Assembly: GCA_947166905.1 (NCBI GenBank)
Contig: CAMVFZ010000007.1
Location: forward strand, 62,001 to 126,000
Direction of reading: 5' to 3'
Origin: an uncultured Prevotellaceae bacterium
GTDB lineage: Bacteria; Bacteroidota; Bacteroidia; Bacteroidales; UBA932
DNA length: 64,000 nucleotides
Positions 8,926-16,543 of the stretch are shown in pieces; position 1 is the first letter of the stretch; each line of letters opens with the position of its first letter. The position numbers and the translations under genes are program-made. The notes under the pieces were generated by a model, which saw only the letters and a program-made list of their open reading frames with translations, did not search any database and was not told the DNA's origin.

Positions 8926-8999
8926 AGTCCGCCCATCTCCACAAAACTTAAAAAAGGATGCCGACTGGCATCCTTTCGTTTTGTGGAGATGGGCGGACT
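8926..8999. repeat. 22-bp perfect inverted repeat copying the tmRNA 3' end
   Basis: Bases 8926-8947 are the exact reverse complement of 8978-8999. The right arm is the 3' end of the tmRNA gene (acceptor and T-arm strand plus a few downstream bases), so the left arm is an inverted copy of it. The tmRNA terminator hairpin lies in the centre, giving one nested 74-base hairpin. Confidence 0.95.
8950..8976 (-). terminator. Terminator of ssrA
   Basis: Read on the minus strand, AAAGGATGCC pairs with GGCATCCTTT around a 4-base loop (8953-8976) and runs into T residues down to 8950. It lies immediately downstream of the tmRNA 3' end. Confidence 0.9.
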
Positions 9000-9378
9000 C
9001 GAACCGCCGTCCAAACACCGCACCCAGCGGCTTTCTACAAGCTTATCCTTCCTTTAATTGTAGGGGAGGGGCTGCCGGAAAGCGGGCCACCGAACCCTTA
9101 GCCTTTAGTCTTAGCCGGCTTTAAAGGCGTCCGCCGGAGCGTCCCGTTCTGAATGATACCCCTGGGCCGGACAATAACGGGCGGAAAGTCCGAGGGATAC
9201 TCGTCGGCGGCGCAGCCTAGGCGCCGCGGATTAAGCTAATTGGCTTGGCCAGATTAGGCAGCGAGTGCAAAGTTGGATTTGCCAACTGAATTTTCGAGGA
9301 TCAGGATTAACGGGCCGCCCCACAGAGCCCGGCTTGCTTACCGTCAGACGTCAATGCTGTCAAAACCAAAACATCCCC
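8984..9378 (-). ncRNA. ssrA: Transfer-messenger RNA (tmRNA)
   Basis: The minus strand starts GGGGATGTTTTGG...GACAG and ends in GGTTCGAGTCCGCC-CATCTCC-A. The 5' GGGGATG and 3' CATCTCC form the acceptor stem with one G-U pair, and the T-arm GGTTCGAGTCC is exact. This tRNA/mRNA hybrid rescues stalled ribosomes together with SmpB. The terminal CCA is not encoded (the DNA reads CAA after the discriminator A), so it must be added after transcription. The 395-base length is normal. The tag reading frame lies at 9254-9283. A consensus promoter ends about 15 bases upstream, so the 5' end is probably trimmed by RNase P. Confidence 0.97.
9254..9283 (-). other. tmRNA proteolysis-tag reading frame (GKSNFALAA)
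   Basis: Within ssrA the codons GGC to GCC followed by TAA encode G-K-S-N-F-A-L-A-A. The ALAA end marks tagged proteins for Clp-type proteases. Known Bacteroidota tags such as GENNYALAA share the pattern, which supports both the tmRNA call and the phylum. Confidence 0.93.
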
Positions 9379-9392
9379 GTCTTTAAGTTCGG

Positions 9393-9424
9393 CAAAGATA
9401 GATATTTTGTTTTGTATTGTCAAA
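9393..9424 (-). promoter_or_regulatory. Promoter of ssrA
   Basis: On the minus strand TTTG (9421-9424), a 20-base spacer and TATCTTTG (9393-9400) give a perfect Bacteroidota promoter; the predicted start is a few bases before the mature tmRNA 5' end. It overlaps the -33 box of the plus-strand promoter. Confidence 0.85.
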
Positions 9425-9447
9425 TATCCGGAAATTCGTTATTTTTG
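9417..9447 (+). promoter_or_regulatory. Promoter of the acidic lipoprotein gene
   Basis: TTG (9417-9419), a 20-base spacer and TATTTTTG (9440-9447) fit the consensus. The predicted transcript would start near 9453, about 30 bases before the ATG at 9483. Confidence 0.75.
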
Positions 9448-9482
9448 TAAAATGTTGATAACTTGGTAAAATACGCCTTCTT

Positions 9483-10262
9483 ATGAAAAGAGTAAAGTAT
9501 CTGATTTTGGCGCTGATGCCTGTATTGCTTGTTTCCTGCGGTTTCATAGAGAAAACCAAAGTGGAAAACAAGGTTGGTGAAAAATTCTATGCAGAGCTGT
9601 CTGCATCCGCTTACGGGGATGCCGTTGCTTTTTGTAATGTTTCTGTAGATTTGGGCAGCAAAGAGGAAGATGGTAGCTATACTGGAAAAATCATCCTCAG
9701 GAACACCAAAAACGGAACATCGGCCGATATCCCTGTTTATGTATTGGCGGATGGCGAAGAAGTTACATATAAAACCATGACAAGCGATTCCGACGTGGCA
9801 GACATTATGGCCGTTCTGCAAAATCCGGATGCTGAAGAAGAGGCGGATGCCCCCGAACTTGCAGAGGTTGAAGATGAACCCGTAGAAGAAGTAGAAGAAG
9901 CTGTAGAAGTGCTGGAAGAGCCTGAAGAGGTCGTAGAAGAGGTACAACCTGTTATTGCAGAAAAGGAGCCTGTTAAGGAAGTAACTGCCAATGAAGAGAC
10001 AATCGTTAACGGCGTTCCTTCATGGCTCTTTGGCAAATGGACCTGCTCTACGGCTTATGGCACAGAGATAATGTGGATAGATAAGGATGGCGTCCGCTCC
10101 AAGAACGGTAATGTAGAAGATACCGGTACTTACACCTATAGCAACGGAGAACTCCGCATACAGTTCAGCCGTGAAAGGGGTGTTGTCACATCCATCCCCG
10201 TAGATGCCGCAAATCGCCGTCTGGAGTACGGTGGCGGGTATTATTGGGTTAAATCCAACTAA
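9483..10262 (+). CDS. Hypothetical lipoprotein with Glu/Val-rich linker
   Basis: I do not recognise this 259-residue protein. A lipoprotein signal ends in LLVSC (Cys about residue 19). Residues 40-110 look like a small globular domain, residues about 118-170 are an almost uninterrupted Glu/Val/Pro/Ala stretch (for example DEPVEEVEEAVEVLEEPEEV), and the last 85 residues form a compact domain (VPSWLFGKWTC to GGGYYWVKSN) reminiscent of lipocalin-like 'WxxGxW' proteins. The acidic spacer probably extends the C-terminal domain into the periplasm or outside the cell. It has its own promoter and is followed after 11 bases by another lipoprotein gene. Function unknown. Confidence 0.75.
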   Translation: MKRVKYLILALMPVLLVSCGFIEKTKVENKVGEKFYAELSASAYGDAVAFCNVSVDLGSKEEDGSYTGKIILRNTKNGTSADIPVYVLADGEEVTYKTMTSDSDVADIMAVLQNPDAEEEADAPELAEVEDEPVEEVEEAVEVLEEPEEVVEEVQPVIAEKEPVKEVTANEETIVNGVPSWLFGKWTCSTAYGTEIMWIDKDGVRSKNGNVEDTGTYTYSNGELRIQFSRERGVVTSIPVDAANRRLEYGGGYYWVKSN

Positions 10263-10273
10263 TCATTTCGCTG

Positions 10274-10903
10274 ATGAATAAACTGCTAAGCGTGCTGTCC
10301 GTCGCCATGATCGGCTTATTTGCCGCATCATGCAGCATCGACGATGCCTACGACCTGGACAAAGACATAGACAAGACCTTTGAGCTTAAGAATTTCACCT
10401 TCAAGCTCAATGAAAACTATTCCTTCAATATCAAGGAAATCCTTCTGGAAGAATACCCGCTATCGGCCCTTGAAATGCTGGTAATCGGCAGTCTTACAGA
10501 CATTAAGGTAACCCTTAAGAATGGCCTGCTGGGCAAATTCAGGGTAGATGGTATCGCCGATAAACTTGGTGACGACTATCTTTTCAGGCATGGAATAGTA
10601 TCGGCCACCATAGTAAATGATTTGCCGGAGCCGATATCGGCCACGGTCGTTGCCGTCGACTCCAAGAATAAGGTTATCCCGGAGATAACGGCAACCTTAA
10701 CGCCGGAAAGCATCCCCACAGGGACATCGACTTTTACCGTAGATGTGAAAGGAAACGGTGGCTACATCAACTTTGACGGCGTCCGGTTTACAGTAAAAAT
10801 GGGGGACGAGACCAGAAAGGTCAAATTCAGCAACTCCCAGAAACTCACAGTTAAAGACTTTATTATCTCCTTCCCGGAGGGTGTCGCAAAAAAAGGCAAG
10901 TAG
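10274..10903 (+). CDS. Hypothetical lipoprotein
   Basis: This 209-residue protein has a lipoprotein signal ending in FAASC (Cys about residue 20) followed by SIDDAYDLDKDIDKTFELKN, a lead-in I associate with Bacteroidota outer-membrane-attached lipoproteins. The rest is beta-rich, with repeated statements of the form 'TATLTPESIPTGTSTFTVDV', suggesting immunoglobulin-like strands. No catalytic motif is seen. It lies three bases upstream of the DUF5723 outer-membrane protein, so the two are probably made together and may work as partners. Function unknown. Confidence 0.75.
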   Translation: MNKLLSVLSVAMIGLFAASCSIDDAYDLDKDIDKTFELKNFTFKLNENYSFNIKEILLEEYPLSALEMLVIGSLTDIKVTLKNGLLGKFRVDGIADKLGDDYLFRHGIVSATIVNDLPEPISATVVAVDSKNKVIPEITATLTPESIPTGTSTFTVDVKGNGGYINFDGVRFTVKMGDETRKVKFSNSQKLTVKDFIISFPEGVAKKGK

Positions 10904-10906
10904 GCA

Positions 10907-12205
10907 ATGAAAAAGATCTTCTTTACAATAGCCGCACTTGTTCTGGCGGCATCGGCATGGGCACAGGATTTCCAGACAGGATACTTCCTTAACGGTTACA
11001 CTCAGGCATATAAACTGAATCCTGCCATCAGGCCGGAAAAGTCGTTCCTGGCCCTTCCCGGGCTTGGTGGCTTCGATATTATTAGTCGAAGCAATGTGGG
11101 ACTGGACGATTTCTTCTATCCCGTTAGCGGCGACAAACTTGGCTATTTCATGCATCCGGAAGTGGATGCCAAGGACTTCATGAGCAGGCTCAAAAGTAGC
11201 AACAAGGTGGTTGAGAACAGCTATGTCAACATTCTTGCCCTGGGCTTCAAGAAGGGCCTGGCTTATCATACAATTGACATCAGCATAAGAACTGCCGGTG
11301 GTGCATCCGTCCCTTACGAGCTGTTTTCATTCCTGAAAGAGGGTATATCGGACAAGATAGTCATTCCATCTCTCAGCGTAGAGGAGAATGTCTTCCTGGA
11401 AGTTGCTTACGGCCTTAATTTCAAGGTAAACGGAATAGTTTCCGTCGGCGGACGAATCAAGTATCTGGCCGGCCTTATGAACACCAGTGTCGGCATTGAC
11501 AATCTTACTGTGACCAGCGACAACGGAAGGTGGATGATAAGCGGCAATACCTATGGCAAGATGGCCTGGAGGGGTGCGACAGTAAAGACCAAGGTCGATG
11601 AAGCCGGAGATGTCATCATCGATGGCGTAGATACAAAAAAGATCAGTGGGGTAGCCGGCAATGGTGCTGCCATAGACCTTGGAGTGGTTGTGGACGCCAT
11701 TCCCGGAGTCAGGCTTTCCGCCGCCCTTTGCGACATCGGTGGAGTAAAATGGGATTACAATATCCGCGGAAAGCGCGACAGCGTATGGGAATATGACGGC
11801 GATGCCGATGAAGTTGAGGACGAGCTTGCCAACCTCCTGGAACTCAAGGTCTGCGAAGGCTCAAAGGAATTCAGGATGCTGCCGGCAACGTTCCGTGTGG
11901 GCGCAGAATGGTCCAAGCTGCCCTTTGTTACCTTTGGTCTGCTTGGAACCCATAGGTTTGGCAATGTCCCGTGGACAGAGCTTCGCGCTTCTGCCAATTT
12001 CAAGCCATTCAAGGTGCTTGGCGCATCGATTTCAGGCGCTGCTGGTTCCTTTGGCTTCTCATGGGGTGCCGCGCTGAACCTGAACCTTAAGGTTATCAAC
12101 ATGTTCCTGGGCATGGATGCCATCCCTACGCGTTTCACGCCCCAGTATATTCCGCTTGGAAAGGCTAACCTTGGTTTGTCCTTTGGAATTAACATAACTT
12201 ATTAG
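10907..12205 (+). CDS. DUF5723 family outer-membrane beta-barrel protein
   Basis: The 432-residue protein begins with a signal peptide (cleavage after SAWA, about residue 19). Its N-terminal motif GYFLNGYTQAYKLNPAIRPEK is characteristic of DUF5723, an OmpP1/FadL- and PorV-like group of Bacteroidota barrels. Alternating amphipathic strands continue to the C-terminal strand GLSFGINITY, which ends in an aromatic as outer-membrane proteins do. The role is not established; a lipoprotein gene directly upstream suggests a two-part envelope complex. The next start (the PEP mutase fusion) follows after one base, so the phosphonate genes may be read from the same transcript. Confidence 0.82.
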   Translation: MKKIFFTIAALVLAASAWAQDFQTGYFLNGYTQAYKLNPAIRPEKSFLALPGLGGFDIISRSNVGLDDFFYPVSGDKLGYFMHPEVDAKDFMSRLKSSNKVVENSYVNILALGFKKGLAYHTIDISIRTAGGASVPYELFSFLKEGISDKIVIPSLSVEENVFLEVAYGLNFKVNGIVSVGGRIKYLAGLMNTSVGIDNLTVTSDNGRWMISGNTYGKMAWRGATVKTKVDEAGDVIIDGVDTKKISGVAGNGAAIDLGVVVDAIPGVRLSAALCDIGGVKWDYNIRGKRDSVWEYDGDADEVEDELANLLELKVCEGSKEFRMLPATFRVGAEWSKLPFVTFGLLGTHRFGNVPWTELRASANFKPFKVLGASISGAAGSFGFSWGAALNLNLKVINMFLGMDAIPTRFTPQYIPLGKANLGLSFGINITY

Positions 12206-12206
12206 A

Positions 12207-14216
12207 ATGAAAGCACTTATCCTGAATTCCGGCCTTGGACACAGAATGGGGGTACTCACCAGCGAGCACCCCAAGTGCATGACGGAAATATCGGCCACGG
12301 ATACCATACTCAGCCGCCAGCTTCGACTTATAGCAGAGGCTGGAATCAAGGAGGTGGTGATGACCACTGGCTACTACAATCAGGTGCTGGAGCGTTATTG
12401 CGCCTCGCTAAACCTCCCGCTACAGTATTCCTTCGTGGTTAATCCGCTCTACGACAAGACAAATTACATATACTCGATTTGCTGCACCAAGGACTATCTT
12501 CAGGACGATGATATACTTCTGATGCACGGGGATCTTGTGTTCGAGAACACTGTCTTCGACGACGTAATGGCCTTCCAGGGCAGTTGCATGACTGTAAGTT
12601 CAACTCTTGCGCTTCCGGAGAAGGATTTTAAGGCCGTTTTGGCCGATGGTTACATAAGCAAGGTTGGTATCGAATATTTTGACGACGCCGTTGCCGCCCA
12701 GCCGCTTTACAAGCTTTGCAAAGTGGATTGGAAACCCTGGCTGGACAGGATAGTGAAGTTCTGCGACGATGGCCAGACCGGCGTATACGCAGAGAATGCC
12801 CTTAACCAGGTGGCATCGGCCTGTCATATAAGGCCCCTGGATGTTGGGGACCGCCTGTGTGCAGAGATTGACAATCCGCAAGACCTGGAGGTGGTATACG
12901 GTCGCCTGCATGAGGTGGAGAGCCGCACCGTCTACATGAGTTTTTCTACCGATATAATACACGGTGGCCACGTGGCTATAATCCACAAGGCCCAGAGGCT
13001 TGGCCGCCTTATAATTGGTGTGCTGTCCGATGAGGCTATAGCCAGTTACCGCCGTTTCCCGATTATTCCGTTCGAGGAGCGAAAGGCTCTGATGGCCTCC
13101 CTTGGCGGAGTGTATAAAGTGGTGGAACAGAAGACTTTAAGCTATAAGGACAACCTTCTGGAACTTAAGCCGGACTATGTGGTGCACGGTGACGACTGGC
13201 GCGAGGGCTTCCAGAAACCTGTTCGTCAGGAGGTGCTGGATGTTTTGGCTACCTACGGCGGAAGGCTGGTGGAGTTCCCTTATTCCAGGGATAAGAAGTA
13301 CCAGGAGTTGGACAAGCTTTCACGCGCCCAGCTGGCTATGCCGGACCTGCGTCGCGGCCGTCTTCGCAAACTGCTGAATATGAAGGGCTTGGTTACGGCC
13401 ATTGAGGCCCATAGCGGCATTACCGGCTTGATTGCAGAGAAGACTACAGTGCTTCAGGATGGCAAGACCTACCAGTTTGACGCCATGTGGCTGTCCAGCC
13501 TTTGCGATTCTACGGCCAAGGGTAAGCCGGATATAGAGCTTGTGGATATGACCAGCCGTTTCCGCACGGTTGACGATATTATGGAGGTTACTACCAAGCC
13601 GATTATCTTTGACGGAGATACCGGCGGCCTGGCAGAGCACTTCGTTTACACTGTGCGCAGCCTTGAGAGAATGGGAGTTTCCATGGTGATAATAGAAGAT
13701 AAGGTGGGTCTTAAGAAGAATTCACTCTTCGGTACGGAAGTGCCTCAGAGCCAGGATTCCATAGAGAATTTCTGTGCCAAGATTTCTGCTGGAAAGAAGG
13801 CTCAGAAGACGCCTGATTTTATGATTTGCGCCCGCATAGAAAGCCTTATTTTGGAACGTGGCCTGGACGACGCCCTGCAGCGCGCCTTCGCTTATGTTCA
13901 GGCTGGTGCTGATGCCATTATGATTCATAGCCGCAAGGCCGATCCTTCAGAAATCTTTGCCTTCCTGGAGGCTTTCCGTGCCAAGGATAAGACTACTCCT
14001 GTTGTGCTTGTGCCTACGTCTTACGGTAGCGTAACAGAGGATGAGTTCAAGCGCCGCGGGGCTAACATCGTCATTTATGCGAACCAGCTTACGCGTAGCG
14101 GTTTCCCTGCAATGCAAAAGGCTGCGGAGGCTATTTTGGCCGGTCATTGCGCGCAGGCGGCAGACGAATTCTGCATGTCTATCAAGGATATAATAAACCT
14201 TATTCCGGAGGAGTAG
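12207..14216 (+). CDS. aepX: Three-domain nucleotidyltransferase / cytidylyltransferase / PEP mutase
   Basis: This 669-residue protein joins three enzymes. Residues 1-230 are a LicC-type sugar/choline nucleotidyltransferase (LNSGLGHRMGVLTSEHPK, metal region LMHGDLVFE, AEIDNPQDLE). Residues about 240-375 are a second, TagD-type cytidylyltransferase with the HxGH motif HGGH at 252-255 and HGDDWR. Residues about 383-669 are phosphoenolpyruvate mutase with the diagnostic EDK-x5-NS motif (E497-D498-K499, N505-S506) and the FDGDTGG loop. PEP mutase makes phosphonopyruvate from PEP, the entry step of almost all phosphonate synthesis; the transferase domains would activate the product as a CMP ester. 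The decarboxylase gene follows after four bases. Domain boundaries are by eye. Confidence 0.93.
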   Translation: MKALILNSGLGHRMGVLTSEHPKCMTEISATDTILSRQLRLIAEAGIKEVVMTTGYYNQVLERYCASLNLPLQYSFVVNPLYDKTNYIYSICCTKDYLQDDDILLMHGDLVFENTVFDDVMAFQGSCMTVSSTLALPEKDFKAVLADGYISKVGIEYFDDAVAAQPLYKLCKVDWKPWLDRIVKFCDDGQTGVYAENALNQVASACHIRPLDVGDRLCAEIDNPQDLEVVYGRLHEVESRTVYMSFSTDIIHGGHVAIIHKAQRLGRLIIGVLSDEAIASYRRFPIIPFEERKALMASLGGVYKVVEQKTLSYKDNLLELKPDYVVHGDDWREGFQKPVRQEVLDVLATYGGRLVEFPYSRDKKYQELDKLSRAQLAMPDLRRGRLRKLLNMKGLVTAIEAHSGITGLIAEKTTVLQDGKTYQFDAMWLSSLCDSTAKGKPDIELVDMTSRFRTVDDIMEVTTKPIIFDGDTGGLAEHFVYTVRSLERMGVSMVIIEDKVGLKKNSLFGTEVPQSQDSIENFCAKISAGKKAQKTPDFMICARIESLILERGLDDALQRAFAYVQAGADAIMIHSRKADPSEIFAFLEAFRAKDKTTPVVLVPTSYGSVTEDEFKRRGANIVIYANQLTRSGFPAMQKAAEAILAGHCAQAADEFCMSIKDIINLIPEE

Positions 14217-14220
14217 CGTC

Positions 14221-15399
14221 ATGATTGAACCCGGGTTTTTTGCAGAGGAGCTTAGACGCAACGGCATTGATTTCTATGCCGGGGTGCCGGACAGTCTGCT
14301 TAAGTCTTTCTGCGCTTTTCTGGCAGATAACGTAGACCCGTCAAGGAACATTATTACTGCCAATGAGGGTGCGGCTGTGGCTCTTGCTGCCGGCCATTAT
14401 CTGGCTTCTGGCCGCCCTGGCTGCGTTTATATGCAGAATTCGGGGGAGGGGAATGCAATCAACCCACTGGCTTCTCTTACGGATGCCGATGTTTACAATA
14501 TTCCTGTGCTTTTGCTGATCGGCTGGCGTGGCCGTCCTGGCGTTCATGATGAGCCGCAGCATGTTAAGCAGGGTAAGGTTACGTTGACGCTTCTTGAGAC
14601 GATGGGTATTCCTTATGCTGTGCTTTCTGCCGATGAGGCCGAGGCTTCTGCGCAGATTTCTGCGGCTTGCAAGGTGCTGGCAACAGGCCAGGTTTATGCT
14701 CTTGTAGTAGAAAAAGGTACTTTTTCAGATGGCCGATGGTCTTCGGACGGCACACCCGGCTCCGGACCTGAGGCACCGATTCTGTCCAGAGATGAGGCTA
14801 TAAAGGCGGTGGCGGGAGCCGTGGGGCCGGCGGATGTGATAGTATCATCTACGGGTATGATAAGCCGTGAGCTTTTTGAGTATCGTGAGGCAGCAGGGGA
14901 GGGCCACGGAAGGGATTTCCTTACTGTTGGCTCCATGGGACATGCAAGCCAGATTGCTTTGGGCGTATCCCTGGAGCATCCGGAGCGAAGGGTTTGGTGT
15001 TTTGACGGCGATGGCGCCGTGATTATGCATATGGGGTCCCTGGCTATAGTGGGTACTAAGGCTAAGTCTAATTTTGTGCATGTTGTTTTCAATAACGGTG
15101 CGCATGATTCTGTCGGTGGCCAGCCTACTGTGGGCCTTGAAATAGACCTTCCGGCCATTGCCCGCGCATGCGGTTACCGGAATGTTTATTCGGTTTCTAC
15201 TTTGGAAGATCTGGAACGGGTATGCCGTCCTCAGACCAGAATAGATGGCCGATGGCCTTCGGACGGCACACCCGCTCCAGAAGGTCCGGTATTTATAGAG
15301 ATTAAAGTCAGGAAGGGTAATAGGCCGGACTTGGGACGGCCGACGCGTACGCCGTCGCAGAACAGAGATGCGTTTATGGGCTTCCTGAAGTCTAAATAA
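14221..15399 (+). CDS. aepY: Phosphonopyruvate decarboxylase
   Basis: The 392-residue protein is a thiamine-diphosphate enzyme that decarboxylates phosphonopyruvate to phosphonoacetaldehyde, pulling the unfavourable PEP mutase reaction forward. The N-terminal half has the catalytic-Glu region (NEGAAVALAAGHYLASGRPG) and QNSGEGNAINPLASL; the C-terminal half has the cofactor motif GDGAVIMHMG ending in VVFNN. Two nearly identical in-frame insertions (DGRWSSDGTPGSG at about 169-181 and DGRWPSDGTPAPEG at about 341-354) are encoded by a 32-base DNA repeat; the first lies in the linker between the two halves. Members usually have about 375 residues, so the insertions account for the extra length. Confidence 0.93.
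   Translation: MIEPGFFAEELRRNGIDFYAGVPDSLLKSFCAFLADNVDPSRNIITANEGAAVALAAGHYLASGRPGCVYMQNSGEGNAINPLASLTDADVYNIPVLLLIGWRGRPGVHDEPQHVKQGKVTLTLLETMGIPYAVLSADEAEASAQISAACKVLATGQVYALVVEKGTFSDGRWSSDGTPGSGPEAPILSRDEAIKAVAGAVGPADVIVSSTGMISRELFEYREAAGEGHGRDFLTVGSMGHASQIALGVSLEHPERRVWCFDGDGAVIMHMGSLAIVGTKAKSNFVHVVFNNGAHDSVGGQPTVGLEIDLPAIARACGYRNVYSVSTLEDLERVCRPQTRIDGRWPSDGTPAPEGPVFIEIKVRKGNRPDLGRPTRTPSQNRDAFMGFLKSK
14727..14758 (+). repeat. In-frame 32-base repeat in aepY, copy 1
   Basis: The 32 bases beginning AGATGGCCGATGG and ending GGCACACCCG differ from copy 2 (15243-15274) at one position only. The repeat can fold as CCGA/TCGG within GCCG/CGGC. It is read in the same frame in both copies and falls in the interdomain linker. 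Confidence 0.88.
15243..15274 (+). repeat. In-frame 32-base repeat in aepY, copy 2
   Basis: Second copy of the repeat at 14727-14758, in the same orientation and same reading frame, in a surface-loop position near the C-terminus before the strand VFIEIKV. Confidence 0.88.
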
Positions 15400-15402
15400 T
15401 AC

Positions 15403-16494
15403 GTGAAGATGCAGCGGATTTTGGAGGGAATATCGGCGTTGAAAACGGCCTTGGGGGGCAGCAGAAGGGTTTTTCTGGTGTGCGACGGATCGTGGCCGTA
15501 CCTGAACATCGGCCTTGCGGTTGAGACTGCTATTGCCGGCATCGGTAGTCCTGTTCTGAAGTTTAGTGATTTTGGTTCCAACCCGCTTTATGAGTCTGTT
15601 TGCAAGGGGGTGGAGGAGTTCAATGCGTCGGGTTGTGATACTATTGTGGCGGTTGGCGGCGGCAGTTCGATTGATGTTGCAAAGTGTATCAAGTTGTTCT
15701 GCCGGATGACTCCGGGTACCTTGTTCCTGAAGCAGCCGTTCGAGGATACGGGAGTAAAGCTTATTGCTATTCCTACTACTGCCGGAACGGGCAGTGAATC
15801 AACGCGTTATGCGGTGGCATATTATAACGGCGAAAAGCAGTCTATAACACATCAGAGCATTATTCCGGATTATGCTGTTTTGGAACCGTCGGTTCTTGAT
15901 TCGCTGCCGCTTTACCAGAAAAAATGCACTATAATGGACGCTTTCTGCCAGGCTATCGAGTCCTGGTGGAGCGTGAATGCTACACCGGCTTCGCGGGAGC
16001 TTTCGCGCAAGTCTATCGGGCTTATTATGGCTAATTGGAAGGCATACATTCTGGGTTGCAGTGGAGGTGCAGCCTCCGCTGCTGCAGCAATAATGCGGGC
16101 GGCGAACCTTGCGGGGCAGGCTATCAATATTACGCAAACGACTGCGCCTCATGCATTTAGCTATAAGCTCACGTCGCTCTTTGGCTTGCCTCATGGTCAC
16201 GCTGTAGCCCTTTGCCTGCCCGCTATCTGGGAGTTCATGTTGTCTAAAAACAGGCTTGATTGCTTCTCTGACATCGCTCACGCCATGGGCGCAGAGACTC
16301 CGGAAGATGCTATCAGTCTGTTCCGCTCTATGATGTCTCGAATGGAACTAGACTTCGGCTCTTGGTATAAGGCTCAAACAGACGTTCTTAATATCCTGGC
16401 TTCGTCGGTCAATCCCATCCGCCTGGCCAATAATCCTGTCCCCATATCCGAACCCGAAGCCCTTGAAATCTACTCTAAAATTCTATCCGAATAA
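15403..16494 (+). CDS. Iron-containing alcohol dehydrogenase, probable phosphonoacetaldehyde reductase
   Basis: The 363-residue protein belongs to the iron-type (group III) alcohol dehydrogenases: nucleotide motif VGGGSSIDVAK, PTTAGTGSE, and metal region with DAFCQAIESWW and the histidines of HAFSYKLTSLFGLPHGHAV. Directly after phosphonopyruvate decarboxylase (3-base gap) the likely reaction is reduction of phosphonoacetaldehyde to 2-hydroxyethylphosphonate, as PhpC does in other phosphonate pathways. The substrate assignment comes from context, not from sequence. The start is GTG 15403 or ATG 15409. No transcription terminator follows, but a separate promoter begins 11 bases after the stop. 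Confidence 0.85.
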   Translation: MKMQRILEGISALKTALGGSRRVFLVCDGSWPYLNIGLAVETAIAGIGSPVLKFSDFGSNPLYESVCKGVEEFNASGCDTIVAVGGGSSIDVAKCIKLFCRMTPGTLFLKQPFEDTGVKLIAIPTTAGTGSESTRYAVAYYNGEKQSITHQSIIPDYAVLEPSVLDSLPLYQKKCTIMDAFCQAIESWWSVNATPASRELSRKSIGLIMANWKAYILGCSGGAASAAAAIMRAANLAGQAINITQTTAPHAFSYKLTSLFGLPHGHAVALCLPAIWEFMLSKNRLDCFSDIAHAMGAETPEDAISLFRSMMSRMELDFGSWYKAQTDVLNILASSVNPIRLANNPVPISEPEALEIYSKILSE

Positions 16495-16505
16495 TCTTTG
16501 ATTAT

Positions 16506-16537
16506 TTTGGGAATAATCAGGGGAAGTTGTAAATTTG
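16506..16537 (+). promoter_or_regulatory. Promoter of the FAD/Fe-S dehydrogenase operon
   Basis: TTTG (16506-16509), a 20-base spacer and TAAATTTG (16530-16537) match the consensus fully. Only six bases separate the -7 box from the ATG at 16544, so the transcript is predicted to start at or next to the start codon. Confidence 0.82.
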
Positions 16538-16543
16538 CACGAT

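Noticed and set aside
8926..8999. Attachment site of an element integrated at ssrA
   Set aside because: Site-specific integration leaves direct repeats of the tmRNA 3' end and an integrase gene; here the copy is inverted, only 30 bases away, and no integrase is present.
8830..9018. Minus-strand ORF of 62 codons
   Set aside because: It is made of the tmRNA 3' end, its terminator and the dispersed repeat, so it is not a gene.
16535..16543. TTG start for the FAD/Fe-S oxidoreductase
   Set aside because: The TTG is part of the -7 promoter box, so it would not be in the transcript; ATG 16544 fits the family N-terminus.
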